A stretch of 64,000 nt of DNA from JAIRNF01 sp031551125 (GCA_031551125.1 JAVBOB010000021.1:1-64000); one strand, 5' to 3'; counted from the stretch's first letter, positions 9,585 to 19,269 are shown. Notes: generated by a model from the sequence alone, not told the origin. A program made the numbers and translations.

Positions 9585-9629
9585 TGATTCTTTATTCAAC
9601 AAAAAAAATTAAAACATAATATAAAAACG

Positions 9630-10949
9630 ATGGAAAAAGTTAACGTACAAAAACCGGATGGTAAGCTTGGTATTCTTGTTGTAGGACTCAACGGTGCCGT
9701 ATCCTCTACATTTATTGCCGGAACATTCTCTATACGCAAAGGCCTTAGTCAGCCTATAGGTTCAATAACTCAACTGGCTACTATACGTTTGGGGCAACGC
9801 AACGAAAACCGTTTTCCAAAAATTAAGGATGTTGTTCCATTATCTCAATTAGACCAGCTGGTGTTTGGCGGATGGGATATTAACGATGAAAATCTTTATG
9901 AATCAGTTATTCGCGCTGAGGTGCTTGATACTCCTCACTCTGCACCGCTGAAAGCAGAGCTGGAGCAGCTACGCCCTATGAAGGCGGTATTTGACCAAAA
10001 CTATGTAAAACGTTTACATGGGACACACGTAAAATCGGCTCCTACCAAGTGGGATTTGATGGAACAGCTGCGTGAGGATATTCGTAATTTTAAGAAAACG
10101 AATGGTTGCAACCGCTTGGTGGTTATTTGGTGTGGCAGTACGGAAGTATTTTTGCCAATAGGTGATATTCATAAAAATCTTGCTGCGTTTGAAAAAGCAA
10201 TGAAGGAAAACCATGCCGATATTGCCCCCAGCATGTTGTACGCCTATGCTGCCTTAGCCGAAGGAGTTCCCTACATCAACGGAGCACCCAACCTTACGGT
10301 TGATTTTCCGGCTATGATGGAGCATGCCCTTAACCATAAAATGCCTGTTTGCGGCAAAGACTTTAAAACGGGACAAACGATGTTGAAAACCGTGCTAGCC
10401 CCTATGTTTAAGACCCGTATGTTAGGCTTGAGCGGCTGGTTCTCTACCAACATTCTCGGCAACCGTGACGGCGAAGTGCTTGACGATCCGGGTTCATTCA
10501 AAACAAAAGAGGAAAGTAAGCTATCGGTTATCGATACCATTTTGCAACCCGAACTATACCCTGAGCTATATAAGGATGTATTCCACAAGGTACGTATAAA
10601 CTACTACCCACCTCGTAAGGATAACAAGGAAGGATGGGATAACATAGACCTGTTTGGTTGGATGGGATATCCTATGCAAATGAAGGTGGATTTCTTATGT
10701 CGTGACTCTATTCTTGCTGCACCACTTTGCTTAGACCTAGTATTGCTTACCGACTTGGCTCAACGTTGCGGATTTGCAGGCATACAGCACTGGCTCTCGT
10801 TCTACTTTAAGAGCCCTATGCACGAGCAAAATCAGCACCCCGAACACGACCTGTTTATACAAAGCGTTAAGCTCAAAAATACGCTGCGCATGATTATAAA
10901 CGAAAAGCCTATTGATTTCTTAGACGAAACAATAGAGCTGTTCAGATAA
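9630..10949 (+). CDS. Inositol-3-phosphate synthase (INO1/MIPS family)
   Basis: Converts glucose-6-phosphate to myo-inositol-3-phosphate, an NAD-dependent cyclisation. The 439-aa protein has the N-terminal Rossmann start GILVVGLNGAVSSTF (dinucleotide loop) and family motifs such as VIWCGSTEVF, YINGAPNLTVDFPAM, CGKDFKTGQTMLKTVLAPM and SWFSTNILGNRDGEVL. In Bacteroidetes this enzyme feeds inositol phospholipid/sphingolipid head groups. The DUF4833 gene that accompanies it in known Bacteroides loci follows, but the CDP-alcohol phosphatidyltransferase and phosphatase of those loci are not in this window. Confidence 0.93.
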   Translation: MEKVNVQKPDGKLGILVVGLNGAVSSTFIAGTFSIRKGLSQPIGSITQLATIRLGQRNENRFPKIKDVVPLSQLDQLVFGGWDINDENLYESVIRAEVLDTPHSAPLKAELEQLRPMKAVFDQNYVKRLHGTHVKSAPTKWDLMEQLREDIRNFKKTNGCNRLVVIWCGSTEVFLPIGDIHKNLAAFEKAMKENHADIAPSMLYAYAALAEGVPYINGAPNLTVDFPAMMEHALNHKMPVCGKDFKTGQTMLKTVLAPMFKTRMLGLSGWFSTNILGNRDGEVLDDPGSFKTKEESKLSVIDTILQPELYPELYKDVFHKVRINYYPPRKDNKEGWDNIDLFGWMGYPMQMKVDFLCRDSILAAPLCLDLVLLTDLAQRCGFAGIQHWLSFYFKSPMHEQNQHPEHDLFIQSVKLKNTLRMIINEKPIDFLDETIELFR

Positions 10950-10961
10950 GTAAAAGCTAGC

Positions 10962-11040
10962 ACGTCATTGCGAGCGAAGCGAAGTAATCTGTTTATTTTT
11001 GAATTGATTGCTTCTGCAAAAGCGTCTCGCAATGACGCGT
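10962..11040. repeat. Family B hairpin
   Basis: Arms CGTCATTGCGAGCGAAGCGA (10964-10983) and GTCTCGCAATGACGCG (about 11023-11038) flank an inner AATC...GATTGCTTC pair. The whole can fold as one long hairpin. It sits between the synthase and the DUF4833 gene, only 18 bases ahead of the latter's start. Confidence 0.75.
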
Positions 11041-11057
11041 TTTTATAGTAAACCACC

Positions 11058-11579
11058 ATGCTGAAATACCCCTTCAAATTTGGAATAGCGTTAGCATGCT
11101 TATTGCTATCTTATTCGCTGCAAGCAGATGATGGAAACACTTATCTGACAAGCAACAGGCTTTTTCATGTTGAACGTAGCAAGAACAAAAACATTGTTTG
11201 CTACGATGTTGAAGTTAACGCAACCGGAGCATGGGATAGCTCCAATCCTGTAAAGGTTTATTGGGTAAACAGGGAGGAACGCCCCGGCGAACAAAACGGA
11301 CTGAGCTACATACAGCGTAAGCTAGCCTTTGGGTACAAAACCGTATCGCATAGCACTACATCAGCTACTATTGCAATCAATGCGTGTAGCGATAGACCTA
11401 TACGTATTGTCAAACAGCAGCTATCTTACGTATGTGTTACCAGTATAAACAACCAGGAGCTTACACTGCGTAAAATATACGTAAAAACGAAAGATAGCAA
11501 TTCAATGAAGGTAGAGTATGTTGAGCTATACGGAGTAAATAGTAACGGAGAACAGGTAGTTGAACGAATAACGGCTTAA
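11058..11579 (+). CDS. Exported DUF4833 protein
   Basis: A 173-aa protein with a signal peptide (FGIALACLLLSYSLQAD) and a small beta-rich domain containing NRLFHVERSKNKNIVCYDV and VYWVNREERPGEQNGLSYIQ, which I recognise as DUF4833. Genes of this family sit in the inositol-lipid loci of Bacteroides next to inositol-3-phosphate synthase, as here. It probably acts in the periplasm or at the outer membrane; its biochemical role is not known to me. Confidence 0.75.
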   Translation: MLKYPFKFGIALACLLLSYSLQADDGNTYLTSNRLFHVERSKNKNIVCYDVEVNATGAWDSSNPVKVYWVNREERPGEQNGLSYIQRKLAFGYKTVSHSTTSATIAINACSDRPIRIVKQQLSYVCVTSINNQELTLRKIYVKTKDSNSMKVEYVELYGVNSNGEQVVERITA

Positions 11580-11599
11580 ATGATTGAATATATAGGATT

Positions 11600-11720
11600 A
11601 AGGAGCAAAGATAAAAGAACATAGAAGCCATAAAGCTCTTCTGCGCTATTCTTTACTATCTTGCTTCCTTGTTCTTCCCATCTTTGCTCTTTGTTTCTAT
11701 TGTCCTTGTTCAATATAATC
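11600..11720. repeat. Family C inverted repeats
   Basis: aggagcaaagataaaagaac facing ccatctttgctctttgtttc, with additional ccttgttcttcc and tgtccttgttc words. Same family as 7949, 32414, 33789, 44272 and 51670. Confidence 0.55.
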
Positions 11721-11745
11721 CCACTATTCTATTTTGAATTTAGTA

Positions 11746-14295
11746 ATGCTACAAGTAAAACATAAGCTGTTCTATGTCGTAACGCTTTTTATGTTATGTA
11801 TAGGCATGCCGGCAAAAGCACAGCAGATAGTACAAGTTTCGGGTGTAGTAGCCGATTCCAAAACAGGAGAGACGTTGCCGGCAGCAACCATTATGCTTGA
11901 ACCCACCTCCTTGGGTATATGGGTACTTGCAGATAATGATGGAAGGTATAACATAAAAACAGTTGCAAAAGCAACAGGCATTCAGTTTTCGTATGTTGGT
12001 TATAATACTGTTAGCGTCCCATTTGTAAAAGGAAAGATTCCGGCTCAGCTGGATGTTAAGCTTAAAGCTGAAGATAACATACTGGAAGAAGTGGTTGTGA
12101 AAGCTAAGCGCATACGGTATCGTAATAAAGATAATCCTGCCGTAGAGCTTATCCGTAAGGTTATTGACAATAAGGGAAATAACCGGCTTGAGGCGCATGA
12201 TTTTTACGAATATGTAAAATACGAAAAAATAGAGTTGTCGCTTAACGACCTTAACGATAGTATAAAGAGTAGTGCGGCGTTCCGCAATTTTCCTTTCCTG
12301 AATAAGTATTTGGATACATTGCCAACCGGAGAAACGCGCTTACCATTTTTCCTGCGTGAAAACCTGTCGGAGTGTTTCTATCGTAAATCACCGGAAGCCA
12401 AGAAAGAATTTTTGTTGGCTTCAAAAATGGCCGATTTCAACGACTTTATTGAAACCGCTACGCTTGGCGCATTTATCGACGGTATGGTTAGCAAGGCCAA
12501 CCTTTACGATAATACCATAATGATACTCGACAACCAGTATCAAAGCCCTATATCTCCGTTGGGTCCTGGCTTTTATCAGTATCATATTATTGACACAACG
12601 TTTGTAAGCGGTGTACAATGTATTAATTTGGCAGTCTATCCTAGAAACGATGCCGACTTCGGCTTTGCCGGAAACCTATACATTACCAACGATAGTACCT
12701 ATGCGCTTAAACGGGCGGAGTTGAGGTTGACTAAAAATGCCAATATCAACTTTGTGCGCGGGCTCTCGCTGGTACAGGAGTATATGTTGGTTGACAACTC
12801 GTGGTGCTTAATGATAGACGAGGCTACAATTGACTTTACCATTACCGGGAAAAAGAGCGCCATGCTCGGTAAACGCACAAACAGCTATCACAACTATACG
12901 TTTGATAAAAGAATACCCGACTCCAAGTTTAAAGGCGAAAATCAAGAGAAAGTGCCCGGTTACGATATGCGTGCCCCTGAGTTTTGGCAGGAAGAGCGTC
13001 CGCTTGCGCTGAACAAAACAGAGCAGGGCATTTACGATATGGTTACTGAAATGAGGCAGGACAAGAAGTTTAACCGCATTATGGGTATTGCAGGGCTTGT
13101 ATTCTCCGGTATGATTAACGTTGGCGATGTTGACTTGGGGCCGGTAGAAACTTTCTTCAGCTTCAACTCCATTGAAGGTGCCCGTTTTCGTATAGGAGGG
13201 AAAACCAACGCACGTTTTAATCCTCATCTATTCTTTGATGGTTTTGTGGCTTACGGTACAAAAGACGAAAAGTTTAAGTACCATGCGGGGGCTATGTACT
13301 CGTTTACCAGGCGCAAGTTACATCCATGGGAGTACCCTATGAATTTGCTTAGCGTAAGCTACGAGTACAATACCGAAACACCCGGACAGTTTTTCCTTTT
13401 CGGTAGCGGAGATAGGCTATTGCTTTCGTTCCATCGTGGAGATGCACCGCGAATGCTCTACTCCCGCAATTTTGATGTTAAGTATGATAGGGAAATGGCC
13501 TACGGTTGGTCTATTCATCCGTCGCTTACCTTTAAGGAAGAGGAGCCTGCAGGTGAGCTGAAGTTTGAAAATGCATACGGGCCTGTTGAAAATCTAACGG
13601 CTACACAGCTGAACCTTAAGGTTCGTTTTGCACCGAAGGAACGTTTTTACCAAGTGCAGCAAAATCGTTTTCCGCTAAATCATACTAACCCTGTGTTTAC
13701 GGCATCCTATAACTATGGAATAAAGAACCTTTGGGGTAGCGATTATGATTTTCATCGTTTGGAGGTTGGCTTGGATAAGCGTACGTGGTTTTCCAGCTTA
13801 GGTTTTTTTGATATGTGGTTAAAAGCCGGGAAAATTTGGAATACTGTTCCTTTCCCATTGTTAGTCATTCATCAGGCTAACCAAAACTACGCTTATCAGG
13901 ACGAGGCTTTCAACATGATGAACTATTTGGAGTTTGTGAGCGACCAATACGCAAGCGCAAACCTCTCATACTGTTTTAACGGATGGATATTTAACCGCGT
14001 TCCGCTGATTAAAAAGCTGAAGTGGCGTGAGTATTTTACGTTTAAGGCGTTGTGGGGTAGCGTGGCCGACCATAACCTGCCACAAAATAATCCGGACCTA
14101 TTAAAATTCCCTACTGACGAAAATGGAAATCCCACCACTTTTGCACTGGGAGATAGGCCATACATGGAAGCCAGCTTCGCTATTGATAATATCTTCAAAG
14201 TACTCCGTATCGACCTTGTAAAGCGAATTAACTACTTAGATCATCCTGATGTTCCGGAGTGGAGCGTAAGGTTTAGGTTGCGGTTTGTGTTCTAG
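11746..14295 (+). CDS. DUF5686/carboxypeptidase-regulatory-like outer-membrane protein
   Basis: An 849-aa exported protein. After a signal peptide (FYVVTLFMLCIGMPAKAQ) comes a CarboxypepD_reg-like domain (about residues 25-110; VSGVVADSKTGETLPAATIM, then GRYNIKTV) and a long domain matching DUF5686, ending with alternating aromatic/polar strands and a terminal Phe (RFRLRFVF), which suggests a C-terminal outer-membrane beta-barrel. It has no TonB box or plug that I can see, so it is not a SusC-type receptor. It follows the inositol synthase and DUF4833 genes and may belong to the same envelope-lipid locus. Start at ATG 11746 rather than TTG 11734. Confidence 0.78.
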   Translation: MLQVKHKLFYVVTLFMLCIGMPAKAQQIVQVSGVVADSKTGETLPAATIMLEPTSLGIWVLADNDGRYNIKTVAKATGIQFSYVGYNTVSVPFVKGKIPAQLDVKLKAEDNILEEVVVKAKRIRYRNKDNPAVELIRKVIDNKGNNRLEAHDFYEYVKYEKIELSLNDLNDSIKSSAAFRNFPFLNKYLDTLPTGETRLPFFLRENLSECFYRKSPEAKKEFLLASKMADFNDFIETATLGAFIDGMVSKANLYDNTIMILDNQYQSPISPLGPGFYQYHIIDTTFVSGVQCINLAVYPRNDADFGFAGNLYITNDSTYALKRAELRLTKNANINFVRGLSLVQEYMLVDNSWCLMIDEATIDFTITGKKSAMLGKRTNSYHNYTFDKRIPDSKFKGENQEKVPGYDMRAPEFWQEERPLALNKTEQGIYDMVTEMRQDKKFNRIMGIAGLVFSGMINVGDVDLGPVETFFSFNSIEGARFRIGGKTNARFNPHLFFDGFVAYGTKDEKFKYHAGAMYSFTRRKLHPWEYPMNLLSVSYEYNTETPGQFFLFGSGDRLLLSFHRGDAPRMLYSRNFDVKYDREMAYGWSIHPSLTFKEEEPAGELKFENAYGPVENLTATQLNLKVRFAPKERFYQVQQNRFPLNHTNPVFTASYNYGIKNLWGSDYDFHRLEVGLDKRTWFSSLGFFDMWLKAGKIWNTVPFPLLVIHQANQNYAYQDEAFNMMNYLEFVSDQYASANLSYCFNGWIFNRVPLIKKLKWREYFTFKALWGSVADHNLPQNNPDLLKFPTDENGNPTTFALGDRPYMEASFAIDNIFKVLRIDLVKRINYLDHPDVPEWSVRFRLRFVF

Positions 14296-14305
14296 TAAGA
14301 GCGAT

Positions 14306-14495
14306 AGCCCTAGAGGGGCTGAATGTGCATAACCGTGGGTGAAGCCCACGGTAGTTGATGGGTAGCATTTAATTGAGCGGGGAGCACCGCCGTTCTTTTA
14401 AAAGAACGGCGGTGCTCCCCGCTCAATATCCACTTCGATTCAGGCTTACCCCGCATTTCATACGGGGTTATGCCTATTCAGCCCGCTTCGGGGCT
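14306..14495. repeat. Composite palindromic element A1 with 56-bp perfect palindrome
   Basis: A 190-bp nested palindrome. The outer ends AGCCC...GGGGCTGAAT / ATTCAGCCCGCTTCGGGGCT are inverted copies; inside them GCATAACC and GGTTATGC pair; each side also holds its own hairpin (CCGTGGGTGAAGCCCACGG on the left, ACCCCG...CGGGGT on the right). In the middle, 14372-14427 is a perfect 56-bp palindrome carrying GGGGAGCACCGCC. Five relatives occur in the window (30153, 31066, about 36050, about 48545, 57325). No ORF is credible inside. It resembles a non-autonomous REP/MITE-type element. Confidence 0.85.
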
Positions 14496-14747
14496 GTCTT
14501 TGTTTCAAATTGTCTACTATATATTTCAGCCCTGGCATATTTTCAAAACTTGCTATGCCTTGTTATTAACATGATAAGCATACCTCTACAAAGATGTTAC
14601 TTCTTCTACGAAGCAGGAACAGTTTCTATCTGTGAATAAAACCTGTGTTATCTGCGTGCTAAACACGGTTTGTCATATATTAAGGATTTTTAAGATGATG
14701 TTCGTTTTATAGCGTTGTTGTTTACCATCCATCATCACAATAATTTG

Positions 14748-14755
14748 TACTTTTG
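14748..14755 (+). promoter_or_regulatory. -7 box of ribD-dxs
   Basis: TACTTTTG, a perfect TAnnTTTG box, lies 18 bases ahead of the ribD ATG at 14774. It overlaps the upstream open frame and so supports that start. No good -33 element was found. Confidence 0.65.
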
Positions 14756-14773
14756 TAGTTGATTTTGCAAGAA

Positions 14774-15862
14774 ATGAATTCTATCGCCGATATAGCGTTT
14801 ATGCGTCGATGTATTGAGCTGGCCGATAACGGGCTGGGCTACGTAGCCCCTAATCCGTTGGTGGGCTCGGTAGTGGTACATCAGGGACGAATTATAGGCG
14901 AAGGTTATCATCATTTATACGGACAGCAACATGCCGAGGCGGCCGCTATTGCGGCTGTTGACGATAAATCCTTACTTGCCGAGTCAACTTTATACGTTAG
15001 CCTTGAACCATGCTCGCATCAGGGAAAACAGCCTCCTTGTGCCGATCTTATTATCCGCCATAAAATTCCCCGAGCGGTAATTGCATCGCAAGACCCATTC
15101 CATCAGGTAAACGGTAGCGGTATTCAGCGCTTAAAAGAGGCTGGCATTGATGTGCATGTTGGTGTGCTGGAAAAAGAAGCACAGGAACAGAACAGGCGGT
15201 TTTTTACCTACCATCGTTATCATCGGCCTTACATTATTTTAAAGTGGGCGCAAACGCTTGATGGTTTTATTGATAAGGAACGCGGCAAGAATACACCTCC
15301 CGAATGGCTTACCGGAAATACGGGACAACTATTGGTACACCGCTGGCGTACCGAAGAGCAGGCCATTATGGTTGGTGCAAATACGGTACTACGAGATAAT
15401 CCTAAATTAACAGCACGCTTATGGCCGGGTAAAAACCCGCTGCGTGTTATTGTTGATAACGATTTGAGCCTTCCGGCTAATGCCTTGATTTTTGATAGTA
15501 GCGCACCAACCGTACTTTTCACTACTTTAGCAGCGCTATCATCAACAAATTATAACAATAGTTCGTTGATGATAAAGCGGCTGAATGGTAGTAATATGCT
15601 GGAGGAGCAGCTATTAAACGCTTTGGCCGATATGAAGGTTCAATCGGTAATAGTGGAGGGTGGACGTAAGCTGCTTGAACGGTTTATAGAAAAGGGTTTT
15701 TGGGATGAAGCACGAATATTTACTGCCCCAAAACGTTTCGGTAATGGAGTAAAATCACCCGATATACAGGGAACATGTATTGCAGATATAAGCAACGAGA
15801 GTTTCAGCTTAAATGTACTTAGGAATAAACAAGCGGTAGGTATGCTAAATACAGCCTGCTAA
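14774..15862 (+). CDS. ribD: Bifunctional riboflavin deaminase/reductase
   Basis: Two-domain riboflavin enzyme, 362 aa: the N-terminal deaminase removes the amino group of diaminohydroxyphosphoribosylaminopyrimidine, the C-terminal domain reduces the ribosyl chain with NADPH. The zinc deaminase motif is complete (H53-A-E55 and P-C80 x8 C89). The reductase half shows GANTVLRDNPKLTARLW and the IVEGGRKLLERF motif. It is followed after 9 bases by dxs, so the two share a transcript. The riboflavin kinase gene ribF is elsewhere in the window (35.0 kb). Confidence 0.94.
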   Translation: MNSIADIAFMRRCIELADNGLGYVAPNPLVGSVVVHQGRIIGEGYHHLYGQQHAEAAAIAAVDDKSLLAESTLYVSLEPCSHQGKQPPCADLIIRHKIPRAVIASQDPFHQVNGSGIQRLKEAGIDVHVGVLEKEAQEQNRRFFTYHRYHRPYIILKWAQTLDGFIDKERGKNTPPEWLTGNTGQLLVHRWRTEEQAIMVGANTVLRDNPKLTARLWPGKNPLRVIVDNDLSLPANALIFDSSAPTVLFTTLAALSSTNYNNSSLMIKRLNGSNMLEEQLLNALADMKVQSVIVEGGRKLLERFIEKGFWDEARIFTAPKRFGNGVKSPDIQGTCIADISNESFSLNVLRNKQAVGMLNTAC

Positions 15863-15871
15863 TAGTATATA

Positions 15872-17752
15872 ATGATGTTGACAATTTTACCTAACATACA
15901 ATATCCGTCGGATTTGCGCGCGCTAAGCGAAGATAAGCTGGCTAAAGTATGTGATGAGCTACGCGAATTTATTATAGACCAATGCTCCTCAAATCCCGGC
16001 CATTTTGGTGCAAGTTTAGGTGTGGTGGAGCTGGCTGTTGCGCTGCATTACGTATTCAACACTCCTTACGATAAGCTGGTGTGGGACGTAGGGCATCAGG
16101 CTTACGCGCACAAAATTCTTACCGGACGGCGTGATGAGTTCTACAATAACCGTAGGTATAAAGGCCTTAGCGGATTTCCGAAGATGTGCGAAAGCGAGTA
16201 TGATGCGTTTGGGGTAGGGCATGCATCAACATCCATTTCAGCGGCTTTGGGTATGGCCACAGCGGCTAAGCTGAATGGCGAAAACCGTCAGGTGGTTGCT
16301 GTAATTGGAGATGGTTCGCTAACCGGAGGGCTGGCCTTTGAAGGGTTAAACAATGCCGGATGGCTAAAAGCCAACATGCTCGTTGTGCTTAACGATAACC
16401 ACATGGCGATAGATAATAGCGTGGGAGCGCTTGACAGCTATTTGCTCAACATCACCACTTCATCATCATACAATAAGTTTAAGCAGGATGTTTGGGAGTT
16501 TTTGGGACAAAATCGCCTTCGTAACCTAGTGCAAAAGTTTGAAAACTCTATCAAATCGGCTATGCTTCACCAGAGCAACCTGTTTGAAGCCTTGGGCTTT
16601 CGCTACTTTGGTCCTGTTGACGGGCACGATGTACAACGCCTGGTGCAAACGCTGAATAAGCTGAAAGAGATAAACGGACCTAAGCTACTCCATATAAAAA
16701 CTAAAAAGGGAAAGGGTTATAAGCCTGCAGAGGAAAACCAAACGGTATGGCATGCGCCCGGAACCTTTGATAAAGTGACGGGTGAGCGGATTACTATAAA
16801 ATCTGACAAGCCACACCCTCCACGTTATCAAGATGTGTTTGGCGAAACGATTATTGAATTGGCAGAGAAAAATCCAAAGATTGTAGGTATAACCCCCGCA
16901 ATGCCATCGGGCTGCTCGCTTAACCTGATGATGGAAAAAATGCCCGACCGGGCGTTTGACGTTGGAATTGCGGAAGCGCATGCCGTAACATTCTCAGCAG
17001 GTATGGCGGCACAAGGTTACTTGCCTTTCTGTAATATCTACTCATCGTTCATGCAGCGTGCCTTCGATTCGGTTATACATGATGTTGCCCTGCAAAGATT
17101 GAACGTAGTGTTCTGCCTCGACCGTGGCGGTTTGGTTGGCGAGGATGGCGCAACTCACCACGGCGCGTATGATTTAGCCTATTTCCGCTGCGTACCGAAC
17201 ATGGTTGTTTCGGCGCCAATGAACGAGTCGGAGCTACGTAGCTTAATGTACACCGCTCAGCTACCTGATATGGGGGCATTCTCCATTCGTTACCCTCGGG
17301 GTAACGGGGTTATGAGTGATTGGCGTACTCCGTTTGAACCTATTCCGGTAGGTAAGGGGAGACGGCTGGCTGAAGGAGAGAAAGTAGCAATTCTTTCTAT
17401 CGGACATGTAGGTAATACGGTTACCAAGGTGCTGGAACGCTTGCAGAGCGAAAATTTGAGCGCCGTTGGCCATTACGATATGCGTTTTGTAAAGCCTATT
17501 GATGAAGATATTTTGCATGAGGTAGGGAGGAAATATCCCATTGTGGTTACTATTGAAGATGGAACGGTTGTAGGTGGATTGGGAGGTGCTGTATGCGAGT
17601 TTTTTACTCAGCACGGTTACTCAACACATGTAGTACGCTTAGGAATTCCCGACCATTTTGTTGAACAAGGTACACCAGCCGAACTTCAAGTTGAGTGCGG
17701 TTTTGATGAGAATAGCATATACCAAACAGTGGTTAAGCAGATAAAGGGATAG
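15872..17752 (+). CDS. dxs: 1-deoxy-D-xylulose-5-phosphate synthase
   Basis: First enzyme of the MEP isoprenoid pathway; condenses pyruvate and glyceraldehyde-3-phosphate with thiamine diphosphate. 626 aa, normal length. The DXS motif GHQAYAHKILTGR is at residues 74-86, the TPP motif GDGSLTGG follows near residue 145, and the transketolase pyrimidine domain carries IAEAHAVTFSAGMAAQG and DRGGLVGEDGATHHG. Starts with ATG at 15872 (second ATG 15875), 9 bases after ribD. Menaquinone (mqnD) and other isoprenoids would draw on this pathway. Confidence 0.95.
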   Translation: MMLTILPNIQYPSDLRALSEDKLAKVCDELREFIIDQCSSNPGHFGASLGVVELAVALHYVFNTPYDKLVWDVGHQAYAHKILTGRRDEFYNNRRYKGLSGFPKMCESEYDAFGVGHASTSISAALGMATAAKLNGENRQVVAVIGDGSLTGGLAFEGLNNAGWLKANMLVVLNDNHMAIDNSVGALDSYLLNITTSSSYNKFKQDVWEFLGQNRLRNLVQKFENSIKSAMLHQSNLFEALGFRYFGPVDGHDVQRLVQTLNKLKEINGPKLLHIKTKKGKGYKPAEENQTVWHAPGTFDKVTGERITIKSDKPHPPRYQDVFGETIIELAEKNPKIVGITPAMPSGCSLNLMMEKMPDRAFDVGIAEAHAVTFSAGMAAQGYLPFCNIYSSFMQRAFDSVIHDVALQRLNVVFCLDRGGLVGEDGATHHGAYDLAYFRCVPNMVVSAPMNESELRSLMYTAQLPDMGAFSIRYPRGNGVMSDWRTPFEPIPVGKGRRLAEGEKVAILSIGHVGNTVTKVLERLQSENLSAVGHYDMRFVKPIDEDILHEVGRKYPIVVTIEDGTVVGGLGGAVCEFFTQHGYSTHVVRLGIPDHFVEQGTPAELQVECGFDENSIYQTVVKQIKG

Positions 17753-17761
17753 GGTATATCT

Positions 17762-17833
17762 ACCCGCCATTGCTGAGCGAAGCGAAGTAATCCATCTAAT
17801 TGATGGGATTGCTTCGCTTCGCTTGTAATGACA
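17762..17833. repeat. Family B hairpin between convergent genes
   Basis: CATTGCTGAGCGAAGCGAAG facing CTTCGCTTCGCTTGTAATGAC with an inner AATCCATC...GATGGGATT pair. It lies between the 3' ends of dxs and murF and could serve as a bidirectional terminator. Confidence 0.7.
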
Positions 17834-17861
17834 GGTTTATTTTGGGAATAGTAACTTTATA

Positions 17862-19151
17862 CTATAAGTATTCCAGTACCTTTTCCAGCCTCATTCCGCG
17901 AGAGCCTTTTACCAAAATGCTATATCCGCTGTGTTCATTTGCTTTCAGGTAGCTACATAGCTCTTCAGTAGTTGGAAAATGCTTGAAGCCGTTAGCCACC
18001 TTGCCAAACTGTGTTCCTACCAAAATAACATCTGTAAAACCTTCATGCTTTATTAAATCGGCTATGCGGCTATGCTCAACATCACTTTCGTTGCCCAGCT
18101 CACGCATATCGCCCAGTACAAGCAGCTTGTTGGGTATGGCTTGTGCGCTAAAGTTCAGTAACGATGCTTCCATGCTGGTAGGGTTGGCGTTGTAGGCATC
18201 CATGTACACGTAATTCTTTGTCGTTTTTACCAGCTGCGAGCGGTTGTTATCCGGTCTGTATGATTCAACGGCAGCAATAGCCTCATCATCCGGAACGCCG
18301 AAACAAAGCCCCATGGTTAGCGCAGCAAGTACGTTATCAATATTATAATCGCCTACTAGCTGCGTGTTAACGGTTGTCTTTCCACCGTTGATGGTAAAAC
18401 GAAGGAAGGGGTTATCGTTATCTGCGGGCAGCAGTAGCGCATCAAGTTTTGCACGGTTGTAGGCTACTGTTTCACGGAAGGTTCTTGCGGCAATCATACG
18501 ACTCAGTATGGGGTTATCGCTATTGTAGAATGCTACACCCTTGTTGGTCGATAAGTAATCATACAGTTCCCCCTTAGCCTTTTCCACTCCTTCAAGCGAG
18601 CCAAAAAATTCTAAGTGAGCCTTGCCTACATTGGTTATTAATCCATAGTTTGGACAGGCTATACGACATAGCGTGGCTATTTCACCAAAGTGGTTAGTTC
18701 CCATTTCCACAATGCCAAATTGTGTGCTTTTATCCATTGCCAACAGGCTCAACGGAACACCTATGTGGTTATTTAGATTTCCTTTCGTTACCGAAATTTT
18801 ATACTTCTTTGCCAGCACTCTACTCACCAACTCCTTAGTGGTGGTTTTTCCATTACTTCCTGTAATAGCTAGAATGGGAACACCCAACTCTTTTCTATGA
18901 TACCACGCCAGCTGTTGCAACGTACTAAGCACATCATCAACCACTATTACACGGTCGTCTGTGCCTAGAGCCGGATTATCAGCTATGGCGTAGGCAGCAC
19001 CTACTTCCAACGCAGCAGGAACAAAATCGTTACCATCAAAATTTTCACCTTTCAGCGCGAAGAATATGGAGCCCTCGCTTACCTGGCGGCTGTCTGTAGC
19101 AATAACGGGGTAACGTAGAAATAAGCCGTATAAGGCTTTTATATCAATCAT
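17862..19151 (-). CDS. murF: UDP-N-acetylmuramoyl-tripeptide--D-alanyl-D-alanine ligase
   Basis: Cytoplasmic Mur ligase that adds D-Ala-D-Ala to the UDP-MurNAc tripeptide, 429 aa. The three Mur domains are visible: N-terminal substrate part with ATDSRQVSEGSIFFALKGEN (residues about 18-37), the central ATPase with the P-loop ITGSNGKTTTKE and the NHIGVP and MGTNHFGEIA segments, and the C-terminal domain with DAYNANPTSMEASL and LGDMRELG. It is the last gene of a minus-strand run from ruvX, 118 bases behind the phosphohexomutase gene, with a family D hairpin in that gap. Confidence 0.95.
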   Translation of the reverse strand: MIDIKALYGLFLRYPVIATDSRQVSEGSIFFALKGENFDGNDFVPAALEVGAAYAIADNPALGTDDRVIVVDDVLSTLQQLAWYHRKELGVPILAITGSNGKTTTKELVSRVLAKKYKISVTKGNLNNHIGVPLSLLAMDKSTQFGIVEMGTNHFGEIATLCRIACPNYGLITNVGKAHLEFFGSLEGVEKAKGELYDYLSTNKGVAFYNSDNPILSRMIAARTFRETVAYNRAKLDALLLPADNDNPFLRFTINGGKTTVNTQLVGDYNIDNVLAALTMGLCFGVPDDEAIAAVESYRPDNNRSQLVKTTKNYVYMDAYNANPTSMEASLLNFSAQAIPNKLLVLGDMRELGNESDVEHSRIADLIKHEGFTDVILVGTQFGKVANGFKHFPTTEELCSYLKANEHSGYSILVKGSRGMRLEKVLEYL

Positions 19152-19231
19152 AGTTTCTTATTATAATCTTTACAAAGACTGAAATAAACTGTCGCTTTGT
19201 GGTGTTTTACGGTATTGCAACATCATAGCCT

Positions 19232-19267
19232 GTTCCCCTCTCTTTTGGAGAGGGGCTAGGGGTGAGG
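19232..19267. repeat. Family D hairpin
   Basis: CCCCTCTCTTTTGGAGAGGGG followed by ctaggggtgagg. The same pattern occurs at 26981-27019 and 31441-31475. Located in the gap between the phosphohexomutase and murF genes. Confidence 0.65.
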
Positions 19268-19269
19268 CG

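Noticed and set aside
14373..14639. 88-aa plus-strand ORF over element A1
   Set aside because: Begins inside the perfect palindrome, has no homology that I recognise and only reads through repeat modules.
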